Of a stretch of 64,000 bases of DNA, positions 24,901 through 35,587 are shown one piece after another (the first letter of the stretch is position 1; every line of letters starts with the position of its first letter). The translations under genes and the position numbers were made by a program. Under the pieces are notes generated by a model. That model worked only from the letters and a program-made list of their open reading frames with translations. It was not told where the DNA came from and made no database searches. Origin of the DNA: Desmodesmus armatus (taxonomy: Eukaryota > Chlorophyta > Chlorophyceae > Sphaeropleales > Scenedesmaceae); assembly GCA_007449985.2 (NCBI GenBank), contig VIIQ02000608.1, forward strand, positions 124,001 through 188,000, given 5' to 3'.

Positions 24901-27900
24901 CGATGTCAGGGGGTGATGGTGCCTGACAACTCTGCATGTACACCAATTGGATTGTGAGACAGGTATTGAAGCTTTTGATTGATCGCCAGCCTGCATGTTA
25001 TCTGTACTTATAATCCCAACAACCTGTAAACTGGCGCATATGTTGGTTGGAAGTGCACAGCGCCTGAGCATCTCTCTATACATCCTGTTGTGACGCTACC
25101 TGCTGCATCGTACCATGGCACTGCTATCAGGTGCTGGTGCACAGCAAGCCGCCGCAATGGGCAGCAGGTTTGCCTTTTCTACCCCACAAGGCTTCCTGAG
25201 GGTGAGTGGCAGCAGCCCCAGGGACTTAGGGTCTGCAGCTGCCTTGCTATGTCATATGCAGGAAAGCTTCAGTGGCATGCATCCAACACATAAGGCCTTG
25301 CACCAGCCACACACACCACAGTGTGGAACAAGCCTTAGGTTTTGGAGTTAGGGCTGTGGGTAAACCCTAAACCCTAAGGTCACAACATGGACTGCAAGAA
25401 GTGTCTCATGTCGTGCATGGAGGTCATCAGTATGAATCCCAAGCCTGCGCTAGGACCTGTTCACACCTCCTGCTGAAAGACTTGGCTGTTCACATTGCGC
25501 GTGTCCCTGCAGGTGCTCATGACCGGGCGCTTTGACGGCTTCATGGTGCTTGCCATGCTGTGGGCTGCCGTCAATGCGATACCGCCCCTGCTGTTCATTG
25601 TTTACTTCTTCACAAAGGGCAGGCTGCTGCGCTGGTCATGCTTCCTGGGACAGGCACTGGGGCTACTGCTGGGTGCAGGTGGGGCCAGGGTACATGGAGT
25701 TGTTGGTGGAAGCCTTGCAGCTTGAGAGTAACATGGCTGCAGGTTGTGGCATGCACGTGATGCTCATAGGCGGCGGGATTTGCAGAGCGCAGTGGGCATG
25801 CGAGCGACCTTGCGGCAGGGTCCCAGAGCCTGTTGTTTGTTGGGAGTTTTGTTGTCAGCTCCATACCAAGCTAGCTGTCACAGCATGGTCTGGTTGTGTG
25901 CAGCACAGAAAGAGACTGGCTCAGCGAGTCCTGGCCGGCTGGCCCATAGTTGCCTGGCATCAGCATCACGCATTGTGGAGAAGTGAAGCACAACATTTGC
26001 CAGGCTTGCAACATTTGGCGTGCACCTTTTTGGGCCAGGCGGACAAAAAAATCAATTTCAGCATGGCGCCCATGTGACCAGCCCTTCTTGCACTCACTGA
26101 CAGCCCCTGATACATCAACATCAACTGACCTACACAGTGCTGACACCAAGGCTTCATGTGGCGTCAATGATTGTGTGTGCTGCAGCTGCCATCTGGTGTT
26201 TGTGGATGCTGGTGCCTCATGAGATCGACCCTCAGCAGGTGCTGCCAGGTGCACTGGCGTTCATGGATGCTCAGCGCAGCGGACCTGTCCTGCCAGACAG
26301 CACAGCAGAATGGTACCCATGGTTGCAGCCAAGCAGTGCAGCAGGTAAGTTGGGAACCATAGCGCACCTGTAATGCATGAGCTAAAATGTCAAGTTGCTC
26401 CTCATGTTTGACCACCACTGCTGAGTTGTCGGCCATTCAGCTGTCTGTTGTGCTAGCCACAGCGGCTGGAAACTGTTGCGTCAGCCATGAAGACAGTGCA
26501 TATGTTGAAAGGGATCTTGCTGCTGCTGGTGCAGGTGATGCTGTACCGGGTGGCTTCTACATGGCCAGCACGTACGTCAAGCACACCATGCCTATGGCGA
26601 CTAGCTTGTCGCTCCTGGCAGCAAGTGTGGTTGACTTCAGGTCAGGTTACCAGGGACAGGTGAGGTTGCTGCTCTGGTATGAGCGATTATATGCCCTTTT
26701 GCTTCCGCAACATCGATCACATGAAAAGAAAAACTGTATCCACAGCTGCTTGTACTGCAGCACTACGACCCGCACTTGGCCAGCATGTTGGTGTGGGTGT
26801 TGCGGGAAGGGTTGTTACCACACCAAATTGCACACTACGCACCATGTTAACACGACACCACCACCTGCACTACGTGCGCCCCTGCCTGCTCCCTGCCGTC
26901 TGCAGTCTGGACTGCAAGAGCGTGCCACAGACATCCTTGTCCATGGCATGCGGTACCTCATGAAGTGCCACAACCCCTCCAAGCGCACATTTGTCGTGCA
27001 AATAGGAGAACCCGGCGACTACGTGTTTGACCTGCAGAGAGGGACGGGCTTTTGGGGCTTGCCTGCACAAATGCCGCCAAACAGGTAACTCCTTCTTGCT
27101 TGTCTCTGCAGCAGAGTGTGGTTTGGCTTCCTGCTATATGACAGCAAGCAGCAGTAGCATGTATATCTGCCTAGGTTGCCGCCACCATGCCCTTTCGCGT
27201 ATACACCCATGGGCTGATTGTGCGATGCAAACCAACCCGACGGTTGCTGTGTCAAGAGTAGCACAGTTGAGCAGGCGGCCCAAAAATACGCCAGCAACAT
27301 GTTGACAGGACTGTCCCATCCAGAAAACACGCACTGCCCACACTATTCCTGCTGCACTGCAGGACTGTCTACACCATCACGCAGAGCAGCACAGGAGGCT
27401 CCGATGTGCTGGCAGCAGCTGCCGCCGCCCTTGCATCAGCATCCGTAGCAGTAAACAAGACCCGCCCCGCCCTTGCAGCCCAAGCCCTAATCCACGCCCG
27501 GCAACTCTACAGTTGGGCATCCTCACCCTCTCTGTACAACAGAACCTACTGTGGCTCAGTTGTGCAGTGCCGGGGTGTGGCAGTGCCCTTGCAAGGGGGC
27601 TGGACAGCAGCGCAGGCGGCAGGGGGTGCTGGAGGGGCTGCCAGTGCTGCTGAGGTGCCATGGGTGGGGTACCCCAGCAGCAGCGCCCTTGATGACCTGG
27701 CATGGGCGGGTGCTTGGCTGCACAGAGCTACTGGTGCGTGTGTCTCGTGCCTGTGACAGCAGTAATAGAAAGCATGTAGCACATATCGGCAGCTGGGGTG
27801 CTGATGCATGCAGCACAGACAGATGTGTTTGTTGCATCCGCTGAAGTCACCATTCCCTGCCTTCTGGCTACCTGGGGCAACTCTCAAGGTGTCTGTTGGG

Positions 27901-30900
27901 GCGTAGGGCTTGCTCAGCAGATGCGCCGCCATAAAGTGACTGACTGGGATTGTGTGCCTGGCATGCTTGCTGTGATTGGCCCAGGTGTCTCAGCATATCT
28001 GGCAGATGCTGAGCAGCAGCTGAAGGCTCACTTCAGGCAGCTGGACTTGACACGACCAGCAAGCTGGATCCCCAGCCTTAACAACATGGGCTTTGCTGCA
28101 GGTGAGCAACCCATGAGTCACCACACACCAGTCCTACTGTTAGTACTGCCAAATTCCTGCCTGCTGGCAGCCTGCCTGAGTGTTGCAGTGTCTTGCCTCA
28201 AGTAACCAGCACAGTCTGTTCAGCGCTGCCAGGGCCCACAGCAGGCTTCATCAGCTAGCTGTGATGACACAGCATAACCTCAACACCACCGTGACTCAAC
28301 AGCCTCTACATCATGGATGGCTCATTGGTGGTGTTGGGCAGAGGCCCTATCTGCGCTGCATACAATAGTTGCCATCACACATCATGTGCACAGCAGCGTT
28401 CAACCATAATCTCTGGTATTGGCTCCTGGGCCAGGGAATGGCTTGCGCATTAGCGGAGTCCTGCACCCAGCTGGCCGCTTGCTGACCCTGCTGCATCATA
28501 ATGTCACAGAACCAGTCAGGAGGGCCTGCAACCATTCAATGGCATGCCGCACAGCAGCCGCAAGTGCATGCAAACGGCACGCCTTGATCACAGTGACGGC
28601 AGATTATGATCACAGCACTGCTCCACATCGACCGACTGGTGTGGTTGCTATTGTTGTTCGTTTGGCTGCACTGCACCTGGCAGGTCTGATGCTTCAGCGG
28701 GCTCTGCCAGGTGTGCCAGAGTACAGGAGGATGCCGGCTGCCCTCTTGAGGGGCTGGATGGTGGGCCAGGTGGGTGTTTGCAAGCCAGACTTCAATGGCT
28801 CACAGACAGGCTAGCCCTGCTTTTTGGATGATGATAGATTGCAAGTAATGCCTACCAAAACACCTGCTAGGCCCCCACAGTTTTGCATTCACCAGTTACC
28901 TCAGATACACCTGCATGCACCTCACACAGTTGGCGCATGCCTGTCCGTGTGCTGAGAGTGTGGCTGGTGTGCTGATTTGTGCCTGCGCAGAACGATTGGG
29001 CCGCCAACATTGCCTTTGCCACACAGCAGGGCTTCACATGGTCTGCATCGGGTGCTCCAGCACACACAGCAGCACATGTGGGCATGCTTGCCCTCATGTT
29101 TGCTGCTGTCGAGCAGCAGCAGGGTGGCAAGGCACAACTGCTGCATGGTCTGGACTGCTTTGCACTCGATCTGGTGAGGGTATATTGCATGTACTGGATC
29201 TAGGAGGCAGTGTTGAGCACCCTATCTAGCAGGCAGTGCCGTGTGCTTTCGTGTATGTTGGTGCCGCGACGGTTATCGAGGTGTCATACCGTGCAGGCGC
29301 CGACGTCAGTAGGCAGTTGAGCACTTGAATGCTGGGCTGCTTCTGCGCACCGCTCTGGCTTTGTGGGATAAGGCTGGTCCTTGCTTTGCCATGTCATGCA
29401 ATGCTTTAGGCAATCCGTCAAACAGGGGGTGCATAGATGCTCAGCCTCTGAATGAGAGGACACACTGCGCTACGGGAGGGGTCTGGATATGGACACTTGC
29501 CACACATCAATGGCATTGCCTTCAGGGATCTGTGATCTATCAGATACTGCAGATGGAAGTGGGGCCTTCATGGATGATCACCGCAATGCTGTGTCAATGC
29601 ATGATGCATGCCTGGTTTTTGTGTGCTGTGGTGCTGCAGGCCACTTCCCTGCTTGGCGGCCCTCTTGCAGATCAGCCCAGCTATGTGGTTGGGTACGGCC
29701 CGGCAGCCTGGTGGCCCAAAAGGGTGCATCACAGGTAAACACGCTTGACCATGATGGCTAACTGCCGAACCCTGTAATGGCTGATCAGGGTTCTAACGCT
29801 GCACGACAATGTAGCTCCTGCTGCAGCTGCTTGTTGAGCAAGGCAGTGCTTGTAGCCACCTGCTGCTCTTGTTGTAACTGTCGTACTACAAACAACGGTG
29901 CTGCATGACATGAGCAGTGAAAAACAAGACAGTTAGAGGGCGGGGAACGGATTAGGTCCTGGAGCTTGCTTTGGGTCAGCTGGGCCTCTGGGACCGAGTT
30001 TGTATTGTACACTGAGTGGCTGACCGACAAGAGCCTTCTCATGTCTGCAGGCAAGCCAGCTGTCCAGAGGGAGCGGAAGCAGCCAGTTGTAATGTGGCGA
30101 TCAACCTGCTGACCACCCAGGCAAACCCTCATCAGCTGACAGGTAGGGGTTTTGGGCTGACAGGGGGAGGTCCCCATGCAAACAAAACATGCGTGAGCCG
30201 ATCGTCTGGTTGGCAGTGTGACCTGAACGTCCAATCTTCATGTCTCAGGCAGCATGCTGACAGTGACAAGAGGCGCCTTTGCACGGTTGGACCTGGCAAA
30301 AACTTGGTTCATGTGCTCATGACCAAGATTTCTGCACAGCAAGCTAGCAGTAAGCAACGGCGTTCCTGTCTGCTTTGTGCCGCCACTGCAGGCGCGCTCG
30401 TTTCAGGGCCTGATGTGTCGGGGTCTTTCAGTGACGACCGCACACGGCCTGAGTATACCAGTGTCAGCCTGGATGGGAATGCGGTGCTGTCGGGCCTGTT
30501 GTCAGGCTTGATTGCACGAGGCGTTCAGCCGGGGGACTGCAATGGCGGGAGAGGTGAGCACATCCAGCGTGTGGCAGTCTTGCAGGGTGCAGTACTCGCC
30601 GCAGTGTTGAAAGGTTCAGTTTTTGTCACTCTTATAGGGTACCCGGTGCAGTACGGTACTTGCCACAGTGTTGAAAGGTGCAGTAATCGCCAAGCAGTAC
30701 TGCCAGGCAGCCAGCCAGGCCTGCCGTGCCTGGCTGGGGTGATGGTGGTTGTGTCACGCAGTGCATGACGCTACATGGATGGGCCGAGATGCTGAGGAAC
30801 ACTTTGCAACTTGCCTTTTGAACAAGTTCAATGCTCTGTAAGCAAGAAGCTGCAGCTTGCCGCAACACCTACTCAAGACACGCTACACGCCCCTCGTTCC

Positions 30901-31085
30901 CCTAGACCAGCCTGGACCGCCAGCTAGCCAGCAAAGCCTTTGGACATGATGCGGCATCATGTCCACCATTTTGTCAAGTACATTGTGGTGATGGTTGCTG
31001 CCTGCCTGCCTGCTTGTGACCACATTGTGTTGCTGTTATGTCTGCAGGCTTTGTGCAAAACATGTTGGGCAACTACGTGCCGTAA
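15926..31085 (+). CDS. GT2 processive beta-glucan synthase fused to an inactive GH9 module
   Basis: 32 inferred exons, 2333 aa: 15926-16231, 16449-17861, 18055-18477, 18762-19096, 19316-19414, 19676-19808, 20016-20164, 20456-20687, 21007-21068, 21331-21415, 21618-21719, 21907-21978, 22295-22367, 22581-22684, 22755-22883, 22946-23097, 23297-23509, 23659-24425, 24711-24809, 25131-25201, 25513-25678, 26138-26344, 26535-26659, 26906-27084, 27363-27733, 27823-28101, 28684-28769, 28991-29173, 29640-29734, 30051-30142, 30392-30553, 31048-31085. Residues 1-~790 are low complexity, with (AG)n. Two TM helices precede a GT2 domain: DDG ~933, DAD 1001-1003, TED 1089-1091, QRSRW 1127-1131. More TM helices and a gating-loop-like FKATAKK (1301-1307) follow, then a ~310-residue Ser/His-rich loop, three TM helices (~1630-1754) and GH9 (~1760-2330). 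GH9 marks kept: DxxGG, TVY, YVVGYG, VHHR, GALVSGPD. Catalytic residues lost: Met1807, Thr1810, Ser2291. Expected site: plasma membrane, GH9 outside. An ATG at 26167 leaves a two-gene model possible but less likely. Confidence 0.8.
17000..17163. repeat. (GGTGCT)n hexanucleotide repeat encoding (Ala-Gly)n
   Basis: About 27 near-perfect copies of a 6-bp unit lie in exon 2 of the synthase gene and encode an alternating Ala-Gly run of over 50 residues. The same DNA reads as Leu-Val, Pro-Ala or Gln-His in other frames, which produces long spurious open frames on both strands. Such tracts are prone to length change. Confidence 0.95.
17904..17952. repeat. Degenerate short tandem repeat (tttcaagg) in an intron
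   Basis: Five imperfect copies of ttttcaagg lie about 40 bp after the donor at 17862 in the second intron of the synthase gene. Confidence 0.8.
26167..26169 (+). other. Alternative start ATG if GH9 were a separate gene
   Basis: This is the first in-frame ATG upstream of the GH9 module, within the last TM helix. Starting here would leave only a few residues before the helix core. No TGTAA motif is seen in the preceding intron (25679-26137), so transcription ending there is not suggested. Confidence 0.3.
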
Positions 31086-34000
31086 GCTCTGCACAGGGGC
31101 TCTGGTGGCTTGTCAAGGCGGCAACACATGGTGGTGGTGTTTCGTACCATACTTTTGGTGGCCTGTCTGTCTGTCTCACTGCCTCGATTTGTGCATGTGG
31201 CCCCAGATCCTTCCTTTTTTGATGGGGGATACTTGGTTGATAGGTTCCAGTCTGGGGTGTGGGATGTTACGATCTGCTCCAAGCTGCTCCGTCCTTTCAA
31301 TGTTGTTACAGCAGATGCTGCAGGATGTATCAGGACACAAGTGTTCTGCTGTTTTGCTTGTCCTGTCAGCTCTGATCATGATGTGATGACCTGTCTGGTT
31401 GTGACCACCCTCACGCACCTGCCTGCCAACATGACCTTTGACCTGCCCGCCCAGCTGGGCAGTGGCACTGTGCTGGTTTGCAGATAACTGTGGGTCAACA
31501 GTCAATATACCTACAATGGTTCGGGTGACACCAACCCATGTTGTGTTGCACACTGAACTGATATGTTGGTCTGCAGTGTTGCCTTGCAATAAAGCGGCAA
31601 CTGGCCAGAAGGGGACATAGGCTGTCCCGTTGGCCTTGTGCGCCCACATGGGCAGTTGCTGTCACCTGCAGTGACCACAGTGTGCACTAGTGAGGCTGGG
31701 TTCATGCTGTTGTGGACCTGTGGGGTGATTTTGGGACTACTGGCCACTGAATCGTGCCACCTTTCTGTGGGTGTATGTTGATCTTTATGCTATGTGGCTG
31801 ACTCTTGGGTTCTGGTTGATGACAAGCACCACCGGTTCCAAAGATTGGACTTGCAAGTACCAGAACTCACAAGGCGACATAGCTGACAGAGATATGGGGC
31901 TGAAACTAGCCTATAATGGCGGCTGGGGAGGTGGTGGTGCGGGTGCATGCAAGAGACATGCTAAACCCTAGTTGTGCCCTGGATGCCTTGTTCTGCCCGA
32001 CGGGGCTGCTGCCGGGTCTGGCGCACCAGGGAACCACATGCAGCCATCGATGCTGGGTCACTATGCTACCTCTGAGCATCAGCTTGTCGGCAGCATTTGA
32101 CTGCTACTCCACAAGGGAGTCTGACATAGGACCAGTGATACATCGTCATGGAGAAAGGATTAGCTATTGTTTGGGCTTGTGATCAGTTGCCTTGGTGGAG
32201 CTGACTCTTGGTGTTGAGCTGTCTGTGAGGCAGATTTAGCTCAAGGTGCATGCGTTGATGTCTTATTTGTTGCTCACTCGCTGAATGTACATCAGGCGTC
32301 TTGATGTTTATGACTGTGTGGCTGTTGGACTGACCAAATGCACACCACCCAAGTCCCTCATTTCAACCTTTCATTACACCTATACAGCAGAACGACACGT
32401 CATCAAGACCCAGCAAGACTGCAGTGGCAGGGGCCACCCAGAATGATGCTCACCCTGTCAGTGCGGTAATAATACAGCTGTTGGGTCAACACAGACACGC
32501 ACAGATGCCCCCAGACAACTTCACTCTTCAACTTGTAAGCCACATACACAGCCAGCAGCAACAACTTCACCCATTGTATGCACCCTCTGCTTTCCCATAG
32601 ATACTTTCTCCATAGATGGCTTGCTGTTGCACAGAATGGTGCTCCAGTAATATGCGGGTGTGCCGAAGCAACACATGCCCGCCTGCTGGCAACCCCACAA
32701 GCATACATGGCTTGTACAGCCACTGGTGCCCCCCATCAGCAACCAAGAAGTTGGCGCAGTTGGACAGGGCGCACATGCTGTGTTGCTGGATGTAGGATCC
32801 AACCAACCACAGACCTCAACTCCAGAACATTGGGTCCCAAACACAATTGCCTGCACACATGTGACGCCAGGAGGCTGAGACGCATGCGGGCACCTAGAAT
32901 GTAATTAGAGGCCCGGCAAGCAGTACAGGGGAGATACTACCGAAAAGATCGAGAGCCAGCAACAGCGCTGTTGTACGGGCGGCTGCATGCAAGCCAATAT
33001 CCACACACAACGCATACTCGAGTTGCCATCACATTTGCTGGCAGGAACCGTCAACGCGGAGACTGGCAACCCCCCAGCCCCCCATGTACACTTGCGGGCA
33101 CACAGCACACACACTTTGCACAGTGATGGAGACACGGAAACAGGCAGAGCCAGCACAACAAAAGGAGGCCACCACACTGCGGGCGGTGAGGATCATGCAC
33201 CAAGTGAGCATGCGCTCTTGGCTTTACATACAGCCCAGTGGGACAACATGCTGTGTCGTGAAGCAGAGCATTGACATGCTGCACTTCCGCCAACAACAAA
33301 CACAATGCATGATGCCACTGGACGCCTTGCTTGCTGCACCGACCTTCCCCGTCTGTTGATACACAGCTTGATTCCAGCCCACCCGCACCGAAAGGCACGC
33401 CAAGCCAAACCAGCAAGCCACGCCCGGCAGGCAGTGTGCACGCCAGCACTCGGATTGTGTTCTAGCACTGGGTTCCACATCCATCAAAACTGCCCAAAGG
33501 AGGTGACGCATGCCGCCAGCAAGCACGCAGGCAAAACAAGCAGCAACGGCAACAGCTGGCCTGCCAGCAGCCTGCTGAAGAGATAGGACGAATGCTTGAC
33601 CCTCTCACTCTGCTCGCCCCACGGATGAGAGGCGCAGAGGTGGCCCCCTGCCCCTACCCATCAGGCACAGGGGGTGCATTTGCATGTCCTGTCCCTGTCA
33701 ACACGCTCGCAGCAACAAACAAAAACCTCGCCCATGGCACCTGCGACAGGTTGCCTGCCAGCCCATGGGTGACAGACACAAAGGGGCGGCCAGGAACCCA
33801 ATGATCTCTGGCTGCAGTCGCTCCATGCACTGGCAAAGACACAGCGTGCCTACAACCTCTGGTCGCTGTCGGCTCGGGGCGCTCTTCTGAGAGCATTAAC
33901 AACCAAGGCACATTGCCTCAAAACATGGAGTGAAAAGAGCCAAGTTGGGTTGGGCCTCGCAATGACTGCTGCGTATCACAGCTTGGTGCAGCACATCCCT

Positions 34001-35270
34001 CGGGCCTGCAACAGTGCGGCACAGGCCGCAGAATACAATGCAGCCACATCACACTTGGCAGCTCTTGCCCTTCGCAGATACATAGAAGAACATCCCACAA
34101 AACTGGCCTTGCAAAAAAGCAGCAGCTTCCTCCTGGTCCTAATACCTGCCAGCACACACTGCACACTTGCATAACCCTCCCAAAAAACAAGCAAATACAT
34201 CCTGGAGTGAGCCTTGCACGCCATGCACTCAGGGCAGCACCAGGTCCTGTGCATGCAGCCTCCTCTCCTAATACATACAGCAAGCAAGCGCCAGCACATT
34301 CCCCTTCTGCTGCAAGGCCCTCTCGACAGTTTGTGTAGTAGTACTTCGCACTCAACAATAGCAGCAACACCGTCAAGCCCCGGAAGCTGGCAGGTGCCAA
34401 TGAGAAGCAACACAACAGCTGCAGCTAAGCAGACAACCTGCAGGAGGCTGCTTGTAGCCCTCCATTTGCACTGCTGCACACTGGAACAGCCCAAGTGGTA
34501 CTATCCAACCCCTACTTTGTGTTCATTCTCTCACGATCCACAACAGTAACAACAGTAACAACACACTCACTCTGGCATGCCCGCCACGACTGGTGTGGTA
34601 CTGCATACTGAGAGCTGTCTAGCTCTGAAGGTGGTTTGCCCTTGCCCCAGCACATCACGACAACTCGCCACACCAAGCTGCACACAAGCCCCTGAACATA
34701 CATCCACACCCACAGCCCCTGTATTGAGTTCTCCTGTCGGCCAAAGGCAACTTCAGAAGCGCCTTCAGTCATGCAGCAGCCGTGGAGGGCACTGCAGATT
34801 GCAAGCCATGAAGAATGGGGATACCACCAACACAATCAGAAGGTGGTGCCCATGCTGGGACCTCACGGCCACTGAGGGTTGGTAGGAAAGCTTGAGGCAA
34901 GAGAGAGCCCTCCAAGCACTGTGGGAGTGGGGAAGCAAAGGAAAAACACCCTGTGCCCATGACGGGCATGCTGATTCGTAGGTAGTAATAACGCGGCCCC
35001 ATGCGGGCAATGCCTGAGCGGCAGCTGGGTGGGATTGTGTTGAGCAGATACGCTCCATGTCAAGGTGCTTAGCCATGCACAGACATCACCAAACAGCCAA
35101 GAGGTTGACCCATGAGACTGACACAAGCCTGTTGCAGGGACACATACACACAGAAAAAGGGCTGTTGCCCAGATAACCAGCTCAAATGATCACACACACG
35201 CATCCACCAAATGCATCAACACACTGCAGCATGCGCTGCAGATTTGATTCCTGGACACAATAGCGCCTCT

Positions 35271-35307
35271 AGTAGTAGTAGTAACAGTGTTGGTAGTAGT
35301 AGTAGTA
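35271..35307. repeat. (AGT)n microsatellite
   Basis: Two short runs of AGT/TAG triplets are separated by about eight bases, downstream of the RRM gene. Confidence 0.9.
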
Positions 35308-35521
35308 CTGGTGACGGTGGTGATCCGAGCAACAAACCACCACTGCGCCACAAACCAAGCATCACAGCAACACAGCATTCCGCGCGACAACCTCGCCCTC
35401 GCTTGTACCACCTCGCTTGTGACCCCACCCGACATCACCCGCAGTCTCCTACATCCAAGCCCCAAACAACCCCACCAGCATCCCTGTCTGTGACTCCCAT
35501 CCCCACGCAGAGACCCTCCCA

Positions 35522-35526
35522 TTACA
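35522..35526 (-). terminator. TGTAA polyadenylation motif for the RRM gene
   Basis: On the minus strand TGTAA lies about 62 nt after the TAA stop at 35588-35590, a plausible distance for an algal poly(A) signal. Confidence 0.5.
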
Positions 35527-35587
35527 CAAACACACACACAGACTTCTGCCGCAGGCGCTTCCATCATCGCTTGCGCGCGCGCTTGCA

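Larger units (their letters stand above)
31086..35587. other. Intergenic region between convergent genes
   Basis: About 4.5 kb between the synthase stop (+) and the RRM-gene stop (-). An AGT/TAG microsatellite lies at about 35271-35307. Several short open frames occur, one with a hydrophobic start at 31128, but none shows splice-consistent exons or a family motif. I see no gene that I can support. Confidence 0.5.

Noticed and set aside
25361..25378. Telomere-like CCCTAAA repeats
   Set aside because: Only about two copies inside an intron; too few to call an interstitial telomere.
28419..28540. Possible extra GH9 exon starting GNGLRISGVLHPAG
   Set aside because: Joining exon 27823-28101 directly to 28684-28769 keeps phase and gives the expected GH9 order; no suitable donor was found for this segment.
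31128..31487. Short + strand frame with a signal-peptide-like start after the synthase stop
   Set aside because: No family motif, no coherent splicing, and it lies where the synthase 3' UTR is expected.
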